This document shows, piece after piece, positions 48,462 through 63,948 of a stretch of 64,000 bases of DNA; the stretch's first letter is position 1, and the number at the start of each line of letters is the position of its first letter. Made by a program: the position numbers and the translations under genes. This DNA comes from Whitmania pigra (taxonomy: Eukaryota > Annelida > Clitellata > Hirudinida > Haemopidae), in the NCBI GenBank assembly GCA_021613335.1, contig JAJTWR010000299.1, positions 4,532,501 through 4,596,500 on the forward strand, given 5' to 3'. Below the pieces are notes generated by a model. It had not been told where the DNA came from, ran no database searches, and saw nothing but the letters and a program-made list of their open reading frames with translations.

Positions 48462-49479
48462 TTTTGATAATTCAAGCGCTTTTAAAACGTCAAGGAACGC
48501 GTTGATCACACACAAACATCATCATCACCCCTCTTATCCATCCAGATGGTCTTCACATCACCTGTTTACACTTTTATACGACTTGGAATGTTAAGCCTCC
48601 GCTTTCACCGTGGAAATTCCTCATTCGCATAGCGCCTTATTTCAAGGCCAACAGAGAAGATGGTGATGATGATAATGTCAAAGAGGAACGGGGAAAATTA
48701 AGTCATAATTTTTATAGTCATTGCTACAGAGATCGGTCGACCATTTTGCGATCTTTAAGCTTGTAGGCGTTCAAAAATTGTTAAGATTGGTAGACCAATG
48801 GATGGATGGCAAGAAAAACATCTCTTACGAGTAAAGCGATATACCGGAGTACAACTGAAGATAATTACGAAATACTGATTGGTGTGGTGATTACATAGGA
48901 TTCACTCTCAACTTTCTTCATCAATATTATCATCATCATCCACGTCGTCACCATCACTCCAACATCCTCACGCTAGTGCTAACATAGTTGAATGACGATG
49001 GTGATGATAATGATGATGACTGGTGCTGATAATGATGACACAACACCATAATCCGCGGTAACAATCAACCTAGTGTACAATCCAGATTAAAAATAAGCTC
49101 CAGTACATGAATATTCAAATCAGTTTTATGTCCTGGGCGTTGTCAGAATGCTAACGAATTTCTATACCAACAGCACTAAGAATAAATTTTTAAAAATTAT
49201 TTCGCACTTCCGGGAAATTCAGTTCCCGATTTTCTGATTAGTTGGCAGGCACTTTTTGATGTTTTATCCTAGACGAAGCCATCACCGTCACCATCACCGC
49301 CATCATTATCATCATCACAATCATCATTATCATCTCAAGGACCTCTTTGATAAGGACCCCACAAGTCAACTAATAACAAATATCTGAAAAAATCATTTGA
49401 AATGCAAGCATGATGTCCTACCGCTGATAAGCAACAAGTTTGTTGTAATAAAAATAATAATAACAGCAGGAGCAGCAGC

Positions 49480-49578
<99 letters not shown>

Positions 49579-52500
49579 TTAAAAATGGTCAAGATGGCAA
49601 AGATGAACTAAAGAAAACAAACATTGAAGTACGTTTGATAAATCGACATCTGAGTCAAAATTTTAAAATTTTGTCTTAATTCAGAAGTCTTTAATTTTAT
49701 TTTCGATGACTTCACAGTCTTGTTTCAAATCTCCCAAATTTGAAATTTCAAATGGTTTCAATGCCAAAAAGTTCATACACAGATGATATGGTTATCTTAG
49801 TTGGTTTTGGTTGGCCTAGACATGGAATCCTACTTATACAATATATATTTAATGTGTAATGTATAGTGTATATTTAGGAGTCCATGGCTTAGGTGACTAA
49901 TCTTTTGCTTTCTGAGCTGTTACCAAGCTTATTTTTATTAGTAATTCGGTCATTTAATTGTAATTTTAATTCACTAATTAACCTTCCCATTTAACTACTT
50001 TCAAATCTATCTATCTATCGTACTATATAATAACATTAATATTTACGGACTACAAAATTCAAATTAATCTTCAAAAGTGACCATGTGATGCACTGGTGTT
50101 AACTGAGGACATCGATTCAAAAATATCATTTCGATCGTTTACGAAAATAGTCTAAAACAGTATAAAAAATTAGGGACAGTGACAAAAAGAATCACGCATC
50201 GTGATTGAGGTGTGTCAGCTGCTCACCTGGAGCACCAACCAGGTAAATCTCAACAAACCCCAACACAATTGGCTGAATTCCAATTTTTCTCAACCGAATT
50301 GATCCGCTCATTGATTATTAATTACCCGATTATTTAACATACATTAACATTCATGAGATCGAGTTCTAGTCTTTGCGACCTAGTTGAATGATGAAGAGGA
50401 CAAAGAAGATGAATGTCATTGGATGTTGTGACTTGGGATTTTATTAACAGAATAACAATAAAATCAATAACACTAGCACTTTGACCATCATCGTCATTAT
50501 AGCTGTCCTCATTATAATTAAACATCATTATCAACTTTCTACGTCATTTTCACGGTAATCCTCCTCACCACCATCATCATAATCATACATAACTACATAA
50601 CTACATAACTGTACATAACTAAGACGGCGTTATCTTGAGCCTGGCTTTGAGGGTTTCATGCATCTACACAGTGATTTTCAATGACATTCAATGACATTGT
50701 TGTTGTTACTTGTTGTGTTTATTGTCAGAATTACAAGCGACGCTTAAGTGCTGGGAAAACCAAATCTTTTGAATGGATGCATTAGAACCTTGATGCATGA
50801 ATAGGCAAAATTTCAGTCATTTCTGGCATCAGTCGATTGAAACAAATGAGACGTCTGCCATTCACCTGTTAATAACGACAGGTATCAAGTATTACAGGTG
50901 TCAGACGAGTGTCCTGATGGAAGGACAGTAGTTTGCTTGGTTACTTTTAGTGAGATGCGATTTTTATTGGCTCCCATTAACAGGTTAAGCCTCTAATTGG
51001 ATGATATTAATAACTTTGGAACACTTTCAGATTTTCGAATCGTCAGATTGTGATATATCGAACGACAGGTGAAGCTGGGTGTCCATCTAATATTTAATTA
51101 AATTTCAATAAAATTCATATAATCGACAACAACGACCATGACAATGATGAATTATTCATTCCATTTAATTTTCCAGGCTTATCGCCAAGGCCTAGAATAA
51201 TGAATTTTGGAGTTGCTAATGAAACCAGAGAGAATGTTGTACGAGAGGGATGTTACCAAGAAATATTTCTAACAATAATATTGAGAATAGTAAAATATTG
51301 AAATTCAAAATATTGAAAGTCTTAAATATAGTAGTAGCAGTGTTGATAAATTATACGAACTGCAAAGATAATTACTTGATTACTAGGAATTTTTTAATAA
51401 ATCACGACAAAAATAATAATAAAAATGAAATCAGTAATAACAACTAGTTAAATGAAAATGTTATTAACAAAGATAATGAAGAAAAGTCAGTGTTGAACAA
51501 TTTGTTTGCTCTGAGAAGTTTGTTCAACTATTGAGAAATTTCTCTGCTTTTAATTAAAAGGGCTAAGGTTCAACTTCCAGTTTGAAACAGAATTAGATTT
51601 TAGAATTAACTGGATTTTGCACCAAATAAACAGGCTTCATGGCAAGTTCTCATGACGTCACATCATTGAAGATGAATTCCACTGATATGAAAAACACTTG
51701 AACGACATGAATAACATCTTTTATCGTTTACAAACCATTTTGTTTTTGTCGGCGATGATTAAGTGGCAGTCACAAGTTTTTTATTAGATTGAAATCACAT
51801 TTTACTGCCAAATTAAAAAAACAGTTTTTAATAGTTTAACGTTAGTTTAAACAATTAATTAAAATAATTGTTATGATTATTACTGAACCTGTTTATTTCA
51901 ACAAAGACATGATTGAAGAAAATGGTCTAACAGTGTGACAATCACCAACGTGAAATCACAGTCATCATTCTATAGCTTTACATGTCACATTATCGAAGCT
52001 TTGTAGAAACTGCGCAGCAAACGTTTAACATTTACGTGTTTTGGTCTGGTTGCAATTTTCACCGGTGGCTTTCTAGTATCAAGCCTTTGCTTTTTTCTCT
52101 ATGAATTGAAAACAGCTACAGGTGCTTGTTCTAAAGGTTCTATAAAGCTATTTCGATCACAAAGCAGGGGCGTTGACTGGGTAATCGCATTAGAAGTTTA
52201 TTCAGGCAATAATACTTCGTCTGAATTATTTTTAATTATTTAGCGACATGATTTAAACGCTAATTTTAAGACTTGTAAATTAAGACACTTGGAAATTATG
52301 TTTGTTTCAAGAATGTTGATCTTCTGTGACCAATTGTATGCAGCGAAAAAAAAATCAGTGAATAATTTTACATTCGGAAAGGAAAAACTGAACATACATG
52401 TACGTTTTAATGGCGATATCACGATATCACACAACTCTATGCTTTGCTCAAGAATATGTAAAAAGACAATAAGTTTGACACTACTAGTATTTGTGACTGA

Positions 52501-52797
52501 CAAATGAATAATTAACGAAGTAATTAATTGAAAATAATTTTATTGCCTTTGTATGCTATTTTGTTTGTAGGAATTATAAATTTGATTATTATTAAATGAA
52601 TAACAAATTTAAGCATGTTTATCAACTATTTGCAGATCGTTCTTACACAAGAGAAGTTCGCCTGAGATTCACAGCACATTCTTTTTTGAAGCGGATACGG
52701 ACAGGTGACTAAATCACAACCAAAATTTTAAAAGTTTACAAGACCGTGATTAGTAGATCATTGCTTGACAACACAAGGACTTAAATCTAAGCCACAA
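48462..52797. other. Gene-poor region
   Basis: No supported gene. GAT/ATC-rich simple sequence lies at about 48937-49035 and 49281-49335, and the compound microsatellite at 49458-49578 is listed separately. Exon-like pieces with single good splice sites at about 50208-50243 and 51177-51240 had no partners. Confidence 0.45.
49458..49578. repeat. (CAG)(CAA)n(TAA)n compound microsatellite
   Basis: A short AGCAGGAGCAGCAG run becomes about 25 CAA units with one slip (ACACAA near 49511), then about ten TAA units. It produces an artificial hydrophobic minus-strand ORF. Confidence 0.9.
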
Positions 52798-55700
52798 ATG
52801 AGTAACAGAAAGCATGGAAGAGACCCCTCGCATTTACTTAGACATCTTCCAACTGTTAATTACGCTCAATTTCGTTCGGTGGGCCACTACTCGCCAAGCA
52901 GCAAAAACGGACAAATCCTGGATGTGAAAAACCCGGAAAAAGACGAAGCAGACTTTAGCATCGATTCTTCCACAAATACGGCTTCTCTCAACCGGAGCCG
53001 AGATTCCGGCTTTTTCCAGGAGGGAACCAGCGAGTTCTTGACGTCTTCTTTCCATTTCGATAACTTTTCGTCAAAGAACAGGTCAAGAGGAGACATAGGC
53101 GAGCGGAGCAAGACTGAGGGTGTAACTTCAGGTAGCCAGAGATTCGAATCATTTCAAGATTTCGAAAAACTGAAGAACATGAGCAACTTTGAGAAACGGT
53201 CTTCCAAAAATCAGTGCCTCCAAAAAGGAGATTTATCATTTACGAAACAACCGATAAATTCGCATATTCAAAATTCTTGTTCAAAAAATGGACATTTTCT
53301 GTCGGGGGCTGAGATCTTTCCACATTCCGAAAACCTCGAAAATGCATTTCAAACAAATCAACTAATTTCCATGTCTTTTCCAAAGCGAGCTTCAGGAAAA
53401 CCAGGCACAATTCAGTGCAACATCGCAGGAAAGATCATCTCTCAAAATGGAAATCTTGCAGGGGTTGCAGACAAATGTAACTCAGGAGAAGATGATTCAA
53501 GCTTTCGTGGAATTCAGAGACTAGAAAGAAATTCTAACTCAAGTACAATCAAGAAACTTCTACCAGCACCTGATGATTTAGATTATTCCCAAAAAATCAC
53601 TTCCAGAAAAATCCACACTCTAGTAAACGGGAATTACAATTACGAAACAGACATTTCAGAGGAGGAGGAATCAACTGTTAACCAATGTCCAACAGAGGAA
53701 TTCAACATATCAGTTGAAAAAGAAAGATTAAGAAATATTAGAAACAATGGTGGAACATGTGTGCTAAAGACTTCCGAGGCAGATTTTTCAAACAATTCCG
53801 TGGTTATAAGCGATGATTTAAAAGCGTCAAGCAAGAGTTCGATTTTGCAGGAGAGCCTGTTCGACATGTTCGGCGCCAAACTGAGCGATGTCTGTCGTCA
53901 GCTGTTGCTCTCCGACTATGCATTTCAAATCGATTCTAGTCGAACAGACATGCTGCGCGACTGTGAAAAAGCGGAAAAACCTGGAAACATCGTCTCTCAA
54001 TCTGTCAGCAGTCTTCCATTACTTTCATCAAATCCGAGTTCAAGAGGGTTTCAAAGAGACTCACCTGTGGTCATCGATCACACAGAAATTAGCAGTACGT
54101 CTGATGAGGAAATGAGACCCAAACATCCAGTAAACGATTCGACACCACTTGACAACTTGAAATCTACAACGCCCGAATTCAGTCTGAAAGTTGACAGGCA
54201 GCCCATTTGGAGCATGGCACCTGCACCTCCAGTAATCCCGGGAAATGAATCGTCTAAAAAGGGCGATCAAATACCTTTGTATTACAAATTTGTCAGACAA
54301 GTGTCTAAAGACGACGCAAATCATGCAAAATCAATCGAGGAAACGAATATTCGATCGAAACAAACGATATTAACAAACGAACATTATTATGTCTCGGATG
54401 CGGTTGTATTTGACAATCATGGGTCAACGAACTTACCCCAATCCGATGGTCTCGGGTCCAAGGCCTACAAAGAACCTCAGAAAAGAATGAACGAGTGCAT
54501 TGCAAACAAAAATTCGAATCTCGATGACGCGAAACTCCTAATAGAAACAAAACAAACACCAAAACTTGATTCAGGAAGGCGAAGCCATTCAGCGAAAACT
54601 TACAAAACTTCAAAAAGATTCCTTCGATTTCCGAGAGAGAGGAGCGTGTCTCGACGAAGACAAGAATATTTGCACGAAATCAGTCTTGAGATCATCAAGA
54701 CCATAGAGGAAGAGCTGAGAATCAGCCATCGCTGGAATGGTATCAGCCCTTCCGAAACCATTGCAAGACGTCTTGATCGGATTCTCAGTAATCATCATCG
54801 GGATCGAGTTAATCTTGGTCTAACCGAACCTTTCAACCAGGAGCAATACAATTTATTAATCGACACTACAGCTCTTCAAGATCGAGACTATTTCTCTCAT
54901 AGAAGTCCCAGGGCTCTTCCTTACCGTAGCCTTAGTCCTCCACCTTCAATCGAAAACTTAATAAGTGAAGACCAAGGATTCAATCTCGAAAAAAGATTGG
55001 CTCTGCTTCTTCGATGTGGTCAAACAGACAGTGCAGAAGGCAAAAATCGCGATTTTAGAGAAGATAACGATCTCTCTCGGGCGATGGAGACCAATGCTTT
55101 GTTTCAACTACCGCGAATGCCCTTAGAAGAATCTTTGAGCAAAGATTACCAACCAACTCTCTATAAACTGCAAGCGCAACGATCTACTTCAAAATCACAT
55201 TTGGTCGATAGGATTAGCAATAGCTTTTCCACCTCTTCAAAAAATGAAGCTTTTGGAGATTGCTTAGAAGTGAAACTAAAGACCCTCAAGAAAACCAACG
55301 TCATGAAGACTAAGATTCCGTTGAATGACAAAGTTCTGGAGATCGTACTCAACGTCTCAGAGCACGAGTCAAACAGCGCTTCTAATGTCAGTCTTCCAAA
55401 CGAACATACATCCGAACTCACCAAAAAGGACTTTTCAGACTGTTCCACAACCAGAGAAGGTGATTCAAATATTCTACGTGATGGAAAGAATATTATTGAT
55501 TTTTCAAGTAACGTAATGATTATGAATAAAACAGAATATGCAGACAGGAAAAATGAGCACAGCGAAATGGAAAGTAACATCAACAAACTTGAAAAAGGCT
55601 TGACTCTCGTTGCTACTGAGCTCGAAGAAGAAAGACCCTCGATTGAATTTAAATTTTTGGCACCCTCTTTGAACCTTTCTAATGCTAACGGTGAAATTCT

Positions 55701-57664
55701 TAAATCTAAATCTTGTGAGAAAGATATTGCGGTAGGAATTCGGTCAGCGGACTTAAATAAACTTAAAGCAAAAGATGATTTGACAGACAGTAAGAAAGAG
55801 ACAAATTCGATTAGTAAAGAATTGGGCGACAATGATGATGCATTTGAAACAGAAATATCTTCTCCAAGTGCCTCTCCATCGAAAAAATCATATTTTTCTC
55901 TGGATCTCGGAAATAAGTTCAAAAACTTTCCTCGGAGGAGGATAAAAATCATGCTAAGCAGCTCGTCTGATGCAGGAGATAATTGCTCCATCGTCACTCC
56001 ACCTCCTCATCAGGTTTCTGTGAACAAACTCCAGAGTCATGGACAAGCAGAATGCACACTCTCGGGAGAAAATCTGTCAGACAACAACAACATTAAAACG
56101 ACACGGCAAAATCTTTCCTCCAGTGACGATTTAATTTTTGGTGCTGGAACTGGTAAAAAAAGCGAGAAAAATGCCGACAAGATGGATCAAATAAAGATCA
56201 GAAAACGCGTGACTTTCAATCGTGATTTGGTCATCTCGCCGAGCGATTTGACTGGAGTTCGTAAATACTCTTCCGATAAGACCATTCTGATAAACAAGGA
56301 CTCTCATGCGTCATCGCCTATCTTAGAAAGCAAACGAAAGACTAACGAGTTGAATGAAAATTCTGATTCAATAAATCCAAACCAAGTAATTCTGGTCAAC
56401 AAATTTTTGGATTTCAGCGGCAACGGTCCTAAAGAGACAAGCATCTTCCAAACTCATTCTAATCAGCAGGATAACTCTAATTCTATCAACTCAAAAGAAC
56501 CCTCACCAAGCAAAGACACCGCCTTGGGCATTCCGATGAGTTTTAAATCAAGGACAACCAATTTGAAGATGTCTGACGAGGAAATAGTCATAGAAGCAAA
56601 AGAATCTCTAGACTCTCTTCAGTTGATGATGAGTGGAGAGCCTTCGGAAGTTGATCCCGGCTTGACGAATCAAAAGATTTTAGCAATGAGAGCTTCCTCT
56701 TCGATGCCTAGTCCTCCAAGACTTCTCAGGAAACTGAACGCTGTTCGAGTGACCGACTTTGGAGCGGCACGAGGCATTTTGAGGAAAGCCTTCAAGGACC
56801 GAGCATTTGGGAAAGCATTCGACGACAGCGATGTGGCTGCTTTGCGTTCTAAGTCTTCCTACGGTGTGAGCAAGCGAAAGCAAAGGAGGACCAAGAATGA
56901 AGTGCCCGAGAAAGAACGAATTTTGGCGAACGTCGAGGTGCAAACCGAACTCGACTTTGCCAACAAAGAAACGCCAAACATATCAAGAAGCAGTCGCTTC
57001 AACCAATCTTGGTTCAGGGAGTCATCGTTTTCATTCCTTTCAAAATTAGGTGAATTCATGTTTTATTGTTTTATACCCAATAATAATTAACGTTAATATT
57101 TGGCAATTAAGCCTCAATAATTTGGGCAGTACTTTTAAACACAAATGGATGTTACAAAGACTGTAAGCAATTAAGATATTTAAAGTAAGTGCCATTAAAT
57201 AAAAACTTTCATAATTTGAACTCTTGCTGTGGACCAAAGAATTGCCATAAATGTCCGTTAATGATTTCAAGTTATTAAATTATAAATATTTTGTTGAATT
57301 ATTTTTCTAAAAGGTCTCGCAATATTCTTCGTCGCGATGGCAGTGTTGGTTTTCTATTTCATCGGTGACAGCACGAGTCTCTCATCCTCAGCTTTCGATG
57401 GCAGGAGGAGTCCGGTAGATTTCAATATTTAATTTCATTATTAATCTAAATCTTTATAACCCTCCAATATTTGTTTTAGTATGTCATAAAAATTATTTGA
57501 TTTTTAATGTATGTTTCATAACATATAATAATAATAATGCAATTAATTAAGGCAGTAATGTGATAATGATGATGAAATTATCAGGTGACGTCATGAAATG
57601 ACGACATTCATTTCAAGATTTTGTATTTGTTTGCCAGCTTTCTGCAGCATTCTCCATGGAATGA
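52798..57664 (+). CDS. Unrecognised large protein with C-terminal membrane anchor (1,459 aa)
   Basis: Exons 52798-57049 (a single 4.25-kb open frame), 57314-57414 and 57638-57664 close in phase. The protein is hydrophilic and Ser/Asn/Lys-rich and looks largely disordered. A helical-looking block lies at about 620-700 (EIIKTIEEELRISHRW, ETIARRLDRILSNHH). KRVTF at 1136-1140 fits the RVxF docking consensus for protein phosphatase 1. A basic stretch near 1370-1395 (SKRKQRRTK) precedes the membrane segment. Exon 2 encodes GLAIFFVAMAVLVFYFIG (about 1418-1435), followed by only about 24 residues ending AAFSME, so it would be tail-anchored in the ER or nuclear envelope. It lacks the PPP-X terminus of KASH proteins. 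No family was recognised. The final exon is short and another acceptor cannot be excluded. Confidence 0.75.
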
Positions 57665-60600
57665 CGAATCAGCATCATCCTCACAAAGAGGCAAGTGGAT
57701 GGCTGGATTAATTTCGTCATACATCAAAGCAAAATATCTCTTCTCCTCCAGCACTTCAGTGGATTCTCAATCGACCAGTCCATACATCCTTGAGCTTAGG
57801 TGCTAGAAACGCGATCAATGTCATGCATTGACGTACTGCACGGTTCATGTACTGTGTTCTTTCCACCTGTGTTGAGTACAAATTGCCAAACGTAGCAAAA
57901 AAAATCGGCAAACACCTCAAACGAATTTCACGTTAGTTTAGCAAGAATCAAAGTCGGGAAACATATGAGGATCAATCAACTCCTCCAAAATGCAAATGTT
58001 TTTTTTTTTTCGTCAAAAAGCAGACAGATATCAGCAGCGATGCTTCGTATTTAAAGAAATTAGGCGCTTAGTAATGGTGTCTTTCGCATACAATTTTTCT
58101 TAATGAAATTCTTCATCTTGCAATGATTCTCAGATGATCATAATAAGGCTTAAATAATGTGTTAATTAGCAGTATCATAAGTTTCCAACGCCGCCAACTT
58201 TGTGTTGACTTAGTTTTTCATCTTGATGCATATTTTTTGACGATTTCATCCTTGATTATCTTTCCTTGATCAATTCGTTGGCAATTCATGGATGAGCACA
58301 TAATATTTTATTCGTCTTAGTTTTATTGTAGGGCAGTTAATTATTTTCGAGGCTCCATGTAGTAATCTTGCAAGCCTAAAGAGTTCCAAATTTCAAATTT
58401 AATGAAAAAAAAGAAAAATGCTCGGCAAAAGAAAGTTCCAGAAATAAACACAGCCAATAAACACGATTCCAAATTATTGCGCCTTTAAATAACAATTACT
58501 TCTTTAATAAAAATATTAAAAATAGTAGTGATAAAATTAATGATTTTAGTAATTGTTTAAATTTATTCTATTTGATCCTATAGGCAGTGATAACGTTGTT
58601 AACGGATAGGGTGAGACGTCTGTCGATGCTATGATAAATCATTTATTATAAACTTAAAGTTATACTACATTTTAAATATTATGTAATTATTTTAAAAATA
58701 AAATATAATTTACGAATATGTTTTAGTAAAGGTTTTCAAAGATAATTTTAAATTTTCTAAACTGAACCTATTTTAATCAAAACATGATCATGATTTATTT
58801 TGCAAAATAATTACAACAAGTCAGGTTAATAAATAATTGTAGTTAAAGTTACATTTACTTAAAACAATTTACTAAAATATCTATATATAATAACAATAAG
58901 GATAATTTTGATTGAAATAAAATTTAGCTGCATAATTCTAAACATAATTCTAATATTCCAACATGACAAAATAATTATATATTATTTCTAAGAGAAAACT
59001 GTGGATTTAAGTTGAAATGAATTTGAATCATTCTAGAATAACAACATTATTAGGAATGGTTACGGGGATGTTGCCGTATTAAATGTCACGCAGCAGTGGA
59101 AGTGACATCAGACAAGTCTTCCATGCATGACGGAGGATCTTCCATTTGGAATTTCGTCAGTCGTGATTATCCTTTTGGATGTTATTAGTTCAACCGACCG
59201 TTGATGGAAACATCAACATTACCAATTATAAGCATCAACAATAATAACAATACAAATATTTATAATAAGCATAGTTAATTACTGGAATAACAAAATAAAG
59301 TCATAAAATTTCATTATTATATAAATATTAATAACAAATGATAACAAATGCAGGCCAGTTTATAATATGAATTGATAAAAAGCTAGCAAATATTTGGAAA
59401 ACAGATAAAATTTACTGAGGGTGAAAAATACGAAGTGCGAAAAATGAATCAAACACTGAATCACTATATTCTATTGAATCTTTTGTCCCGGTGAGCAGCA
59501 CCTTTCCTGAGAAGGCCGGCTTCAGAGCCTAGAACCACTTATCCATTTTCTCACACATTTCCATCCACGCATCTCTGCGAATATTATATGAATGGAAGGA
59601 TGAGACATTTGAGAACTTATGTCCAAATGATGCAGGCAACATGTGTTGATCCTATTTGTACATGAAGATACCGGCACGAAATTATCTGGTGAACTTTGAG
59701 TAATTTGAACTTTTTGAAAATAATTATTTCGTTAAACTGTAACAAATCTCTTGTTCAGACCTTGTGGAAGACATGGGCACAGAAAAGTCTGAAGTCCGCC
59801 ATCGCCATTTGGGACTTGTTATTAGCCATTTCAAGACACCTGAACGTTTATAATAATGGTGATGCTTAAAAAAATCCTGTAACATAAGTAATCAAATAAC
59901 GAAATTTAAAAAATTTAATTTAATCTAAATTATCTACTTTCATTAAATAGCACTATGCTTTATAACAATGATTATTGATTAATAAATATTACACACGTTG
60001 TAAAACCAAACAAAAAACTGAAGTTGATGGATTATTTACTTCCAATCAATCCACGCGAAGCAAAATGGCGTTCCAGAAAAGACTATCCAGAGTCTAGAAA
60101 ACTAATCTAGAAAGCCCCTGAAATTCTCTTCTTCATTGGCTGATAAAATGACGTCACAAAATTCTTCATTGATTGGACTGTTTACGCTGACACTCTTTGG
60201 CAAACATCTAAGGAAATTTTGATGATATATTCGATCTATTTTGCTTTTAATTGGCAAAATTGTTATTTAAATGCTGTTCTTTTGTGAACGATATGTGTTA
60301 CATTTATTAACAATTTTTAGGTTATAAAAATTTACTTATTTAATAAAGGATTAATATGTTTAATACGTTTAATATTTTTTAAATAAATGATAACGATATA
60401 ATTATTTCATATATATGAACAATGGCAATAAAAGTAGTCAGTTGATGAAAATAATATCATCAATTCAGCTATGAATCCATTCGTTCATTTCCAAGACTGT
60501 CAAATGTTTCATCCATTTACGAGCTTTCATAAATTTTTAGAATAACCTTTTTATTTAAATGACCATACGGTTTTTCAATTTTATTTCGATAAACATTTTA

Positions 60601-62837
60601 AATTGAATGTTAATGTTGATATCGCATTTGACAATATTTCAATTTGATATTATAATTTTTATTTTATTAAATATCAAATATTTTATTACAATAATATTAA
60701 AATTGATTACGATGTATGGAAGTGGTTGTGGTGATGATAATCCAGAAATGAGGAAAACACGCGGAAATACGCGTAATAAATTGCATTGGGAACTTATGCA
60801 GCTGAAAACAATATTGTGTGGATGAAATAATTTTTTTAAATTAACATAATAACAATTATTAGAAAGGTATTAGTGCTTATAATACCAACATTTGCAATAA
60901 TACCATCATCATCAGCAATTTGACACAGAACTATCGAGAATTAATCAAACGTAACTTAAATGTGTTAAAAATAATTGTTGAGCAAGAAATAATACTAACC
61001 ATACAAAAAAGTCAAAATTAATAACTTTATATTTTTAAATTATTATTAATTAATTTAACGTATCTTGATCCTAAATAATAATTATTTCTAACAGTTAATA
61101 ATAATAATCTGCGAAAAACATTCAAATCATGTTAAAACCTGCACAAAATAACTTTTACAACGTGAGTTTTTGTAATAACCTTTATTTTTTTATATTCAGT
61201 TGTGAATCATTTTTATGATACAATAAGTATATATAATATAACTATAAGAAGTAAAATAAATGTTCAAAATCAAATTCTGAAAAAAATTACCAAATCTTTT
61301 TGAGTTTTAATATTACCGAACAGTCACACCTAACTGAATGAGAAAAACATGGAGAGATGCTGAGAAAAAGTGAGGGTCACAAAACGTCAGATATTTGGCG
61401 AGCGTGAGTGTCTTGATGCCCTTTTACAATCTATCTTTCATTTTTCTATATTTTGCTCAAAAGTTATAAGGAATCACAATTATAGTGAAAATAAATAAAT
61501 TATAGTGGATTGCAATTTTAAAATTAATATCTTTTAATTCTTAGCTAGATCGGAATAATAATAATTATAATAATAACAAATTATATTAAAAGTAATAATA
61601 ATCATAACGCAAAAATATTTTTGTCCATTTCTTCTATTCAAGGTATATTTTATAAATAAAAGTCGAAACTAGACTAAACCAGTTTTCTTAATTCTAATAA
61701 AGTTTGGCTAAATTAGTAAACATTTTATAATTAATTAAATAGACGGAAATGACATTTCATGGATCATTTTATTAACACGTGAGTGAGGAATAATTTTGAT
61801 ATTAAAACGAAATTGAAGACGTTTGTGTTTACGATTATAACTTTTATTAAGCAATAATTGTTTGTTTTCAAGTTTCATTTCTGCCAGATATCACGTGAGT
61901 CTTGATTCACATGTTTCTTTATGTCCTCAAACTAGAATTATGTTTCTATTTTCACCTCATTTTGATTGTCTCCAATTTTTGTGAAGTTGACGTATGTGAT
62001 GGAAGATGAGTAGGGTAGAAAATCTATTTTAGTATTTTAGTAGATAAAAAATAAATTCCAAGTTTTTCTTAATGTGATAAAAAGTTAAGTCAAGGTCCAG
62101 ATTTTGCTTCATCAAATTGTTTTTTAATTTTATTTATACAAAATATTTTGCACCAAAAATTAATTATAAATTATTTAATATTAATGTTTTTATTATTAAT
62201 CCTATGATTCATCCGCTTTTTGAAATTACATTATTTATAATTGGACATCCGACAGCGGGAGTTTTTTTTATCCCTCTAAGATGTTTCCTGTTCATGGGCT
62301 GAGGTTATGTAATTTTTGAATTACAAATAAAATAAGAAAAAAAGGATTACAATAATTTATACATAATTAGTTAATCACTAATTTACTAAAACTCTTATTA
62401 ATTAATATAGTGACTACTTTTGCATTAATCATGCATTATTGCAGATGTTTATGTTTACATTTCTGGTCTGGAGGACAGCCCGTAATTTTCTGATAACTGG
62501 CTAAATAAGTTAAATATTAATCGATTTTATACATATCATAACACATTTATTTATATATATAGCATCATACATTTATAAACAATTTACATAATATCATTTT
62601 ATTCAAAATATTCTATCAAACCTGTCTGAGATATCATACTCCATCACACTGAGATAACCCCTAAAATAAAATAAAATAAAGTGCTAAGACTTTCTCACAT
62701 TCAGATTCATATTTAGTGACTTATCGAGAAATTGTCGGTGTATTCATGGTTTCCGTTCTGACCCCCTAATATATTATAAATGTTGCAGAGTATTCTCTGG
62801 ATAATTATGACGTCAAGCCTGAACTCATTATTGGACC
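57665..62837. other. Gene-poor AT-rich region
   Basis: No gene is supported over 5 kb. All frames are densely stopped, and short ORFs such as those at 60607 and 62117 have the composition of AT-rich noise. No transposon coding sequence was seen. Confidence 0.5.
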
Positions 62838-63276
<439 letters not shown>

Positions 63277-63277
<1 letters not shown>

Positions 63278-63948
63278 ACAAACTTAAACATTAATTTGAT
63301 TTCTAGCAAAATATGAAATTTTTTATGGCGGCTTGGATGGCAGATCAAAGCTATTAAATAAAATTACTTTTCTGGCGAATTAATCAAAATAAAAAAACAA
63401 AAGAACAATCTAAAAATTAATTATTAAAAAAATATAATTGGAATTCATTTACATAGCGTCAGATGAGCTTCTTGTGTAGCGTTTTCTCAAAAGGGCTCTT
63501 GTGACAATGCACACTGGGTTTCGAACATTGCGACTGCTATCAATGCCGAAATATGGCATTCGGCCAACCTGCATGCCATACAGCAACAGATGATATTAAT
63601 AATATAATTATTTATGATAACAGTGGTAATAAAGTAATAAATTTTAAATGATAAATATGTACTTATACTTTCATTCAAAAATATTTAATTAATATGTAAT
63701 ATTTCTTAAGTTTGAAGAGACGTTTTAAAAATAAATAATGTAATAAAATAACAAACATAATAAAGCTGCTTGGACTCTCCATGGCAACGATGACGTTGTC
63801 ATTACTTGACAGGCGTCAAATTAAACGTGCCATCCGACATACACACTTCAATTTATCGCTCACACATCAAAAATTTCTTTTATTTATAATAATAAAAACA
63901 AGAAATTCATTAATAATATTATTATTACTAATCACGGTCTAACAATAG
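63277..63948. other. Intergenic
   Basis: AT-rich sequence without a recognised feature; presumably the upstream region of a gene that begins at the window edge. Confidence 0.4.

Noticed and set aside
49335..49592. 85-aa hydrophobic minus-strand frame
   Set aside because: A translation of (CAA)n(TAA)n on the reverse strand; the poly-Leu/Val is artificial.
50208..50243. Exon-like piece ending in a CAG|GTAAAT donor
   Set aside because: Only one good splice site, the upstream frame is closed, and no partner exon was found.
51177..51260. Exon-like piece after a TTTTCCAG acceptor
   Set aside because: A 20-residue coding-like start, but no donor or phase-compatible partner; it could be a UTR exon of the large gene.
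55161..55997. 278-aa open frame on the minus strand
   Set aside because: It is antisense to the 1,459-aa gene. Ser/Leu/Phe-rich composition is the expected shadow of its AGT/AAA/GAA-rich codons, and there is no independent start or splice support.
52798..57664. A KASH-domain (nesprin-like) protein
   Set aside because: The C-terminal membrane helix with a short tail is suggestive, but the tail does not end in PPP-X and no spectrin repeats are seen.
57638..57806. Reading the last exon of the large gene in the frame giving FLQHSPWNDESASSS...
   Set aside because: It needs a phase-2 junction, but the only good donor of the membrane exon (57414) is phase 0. The phase-0 reading with stop at 57662-57664 is kept.
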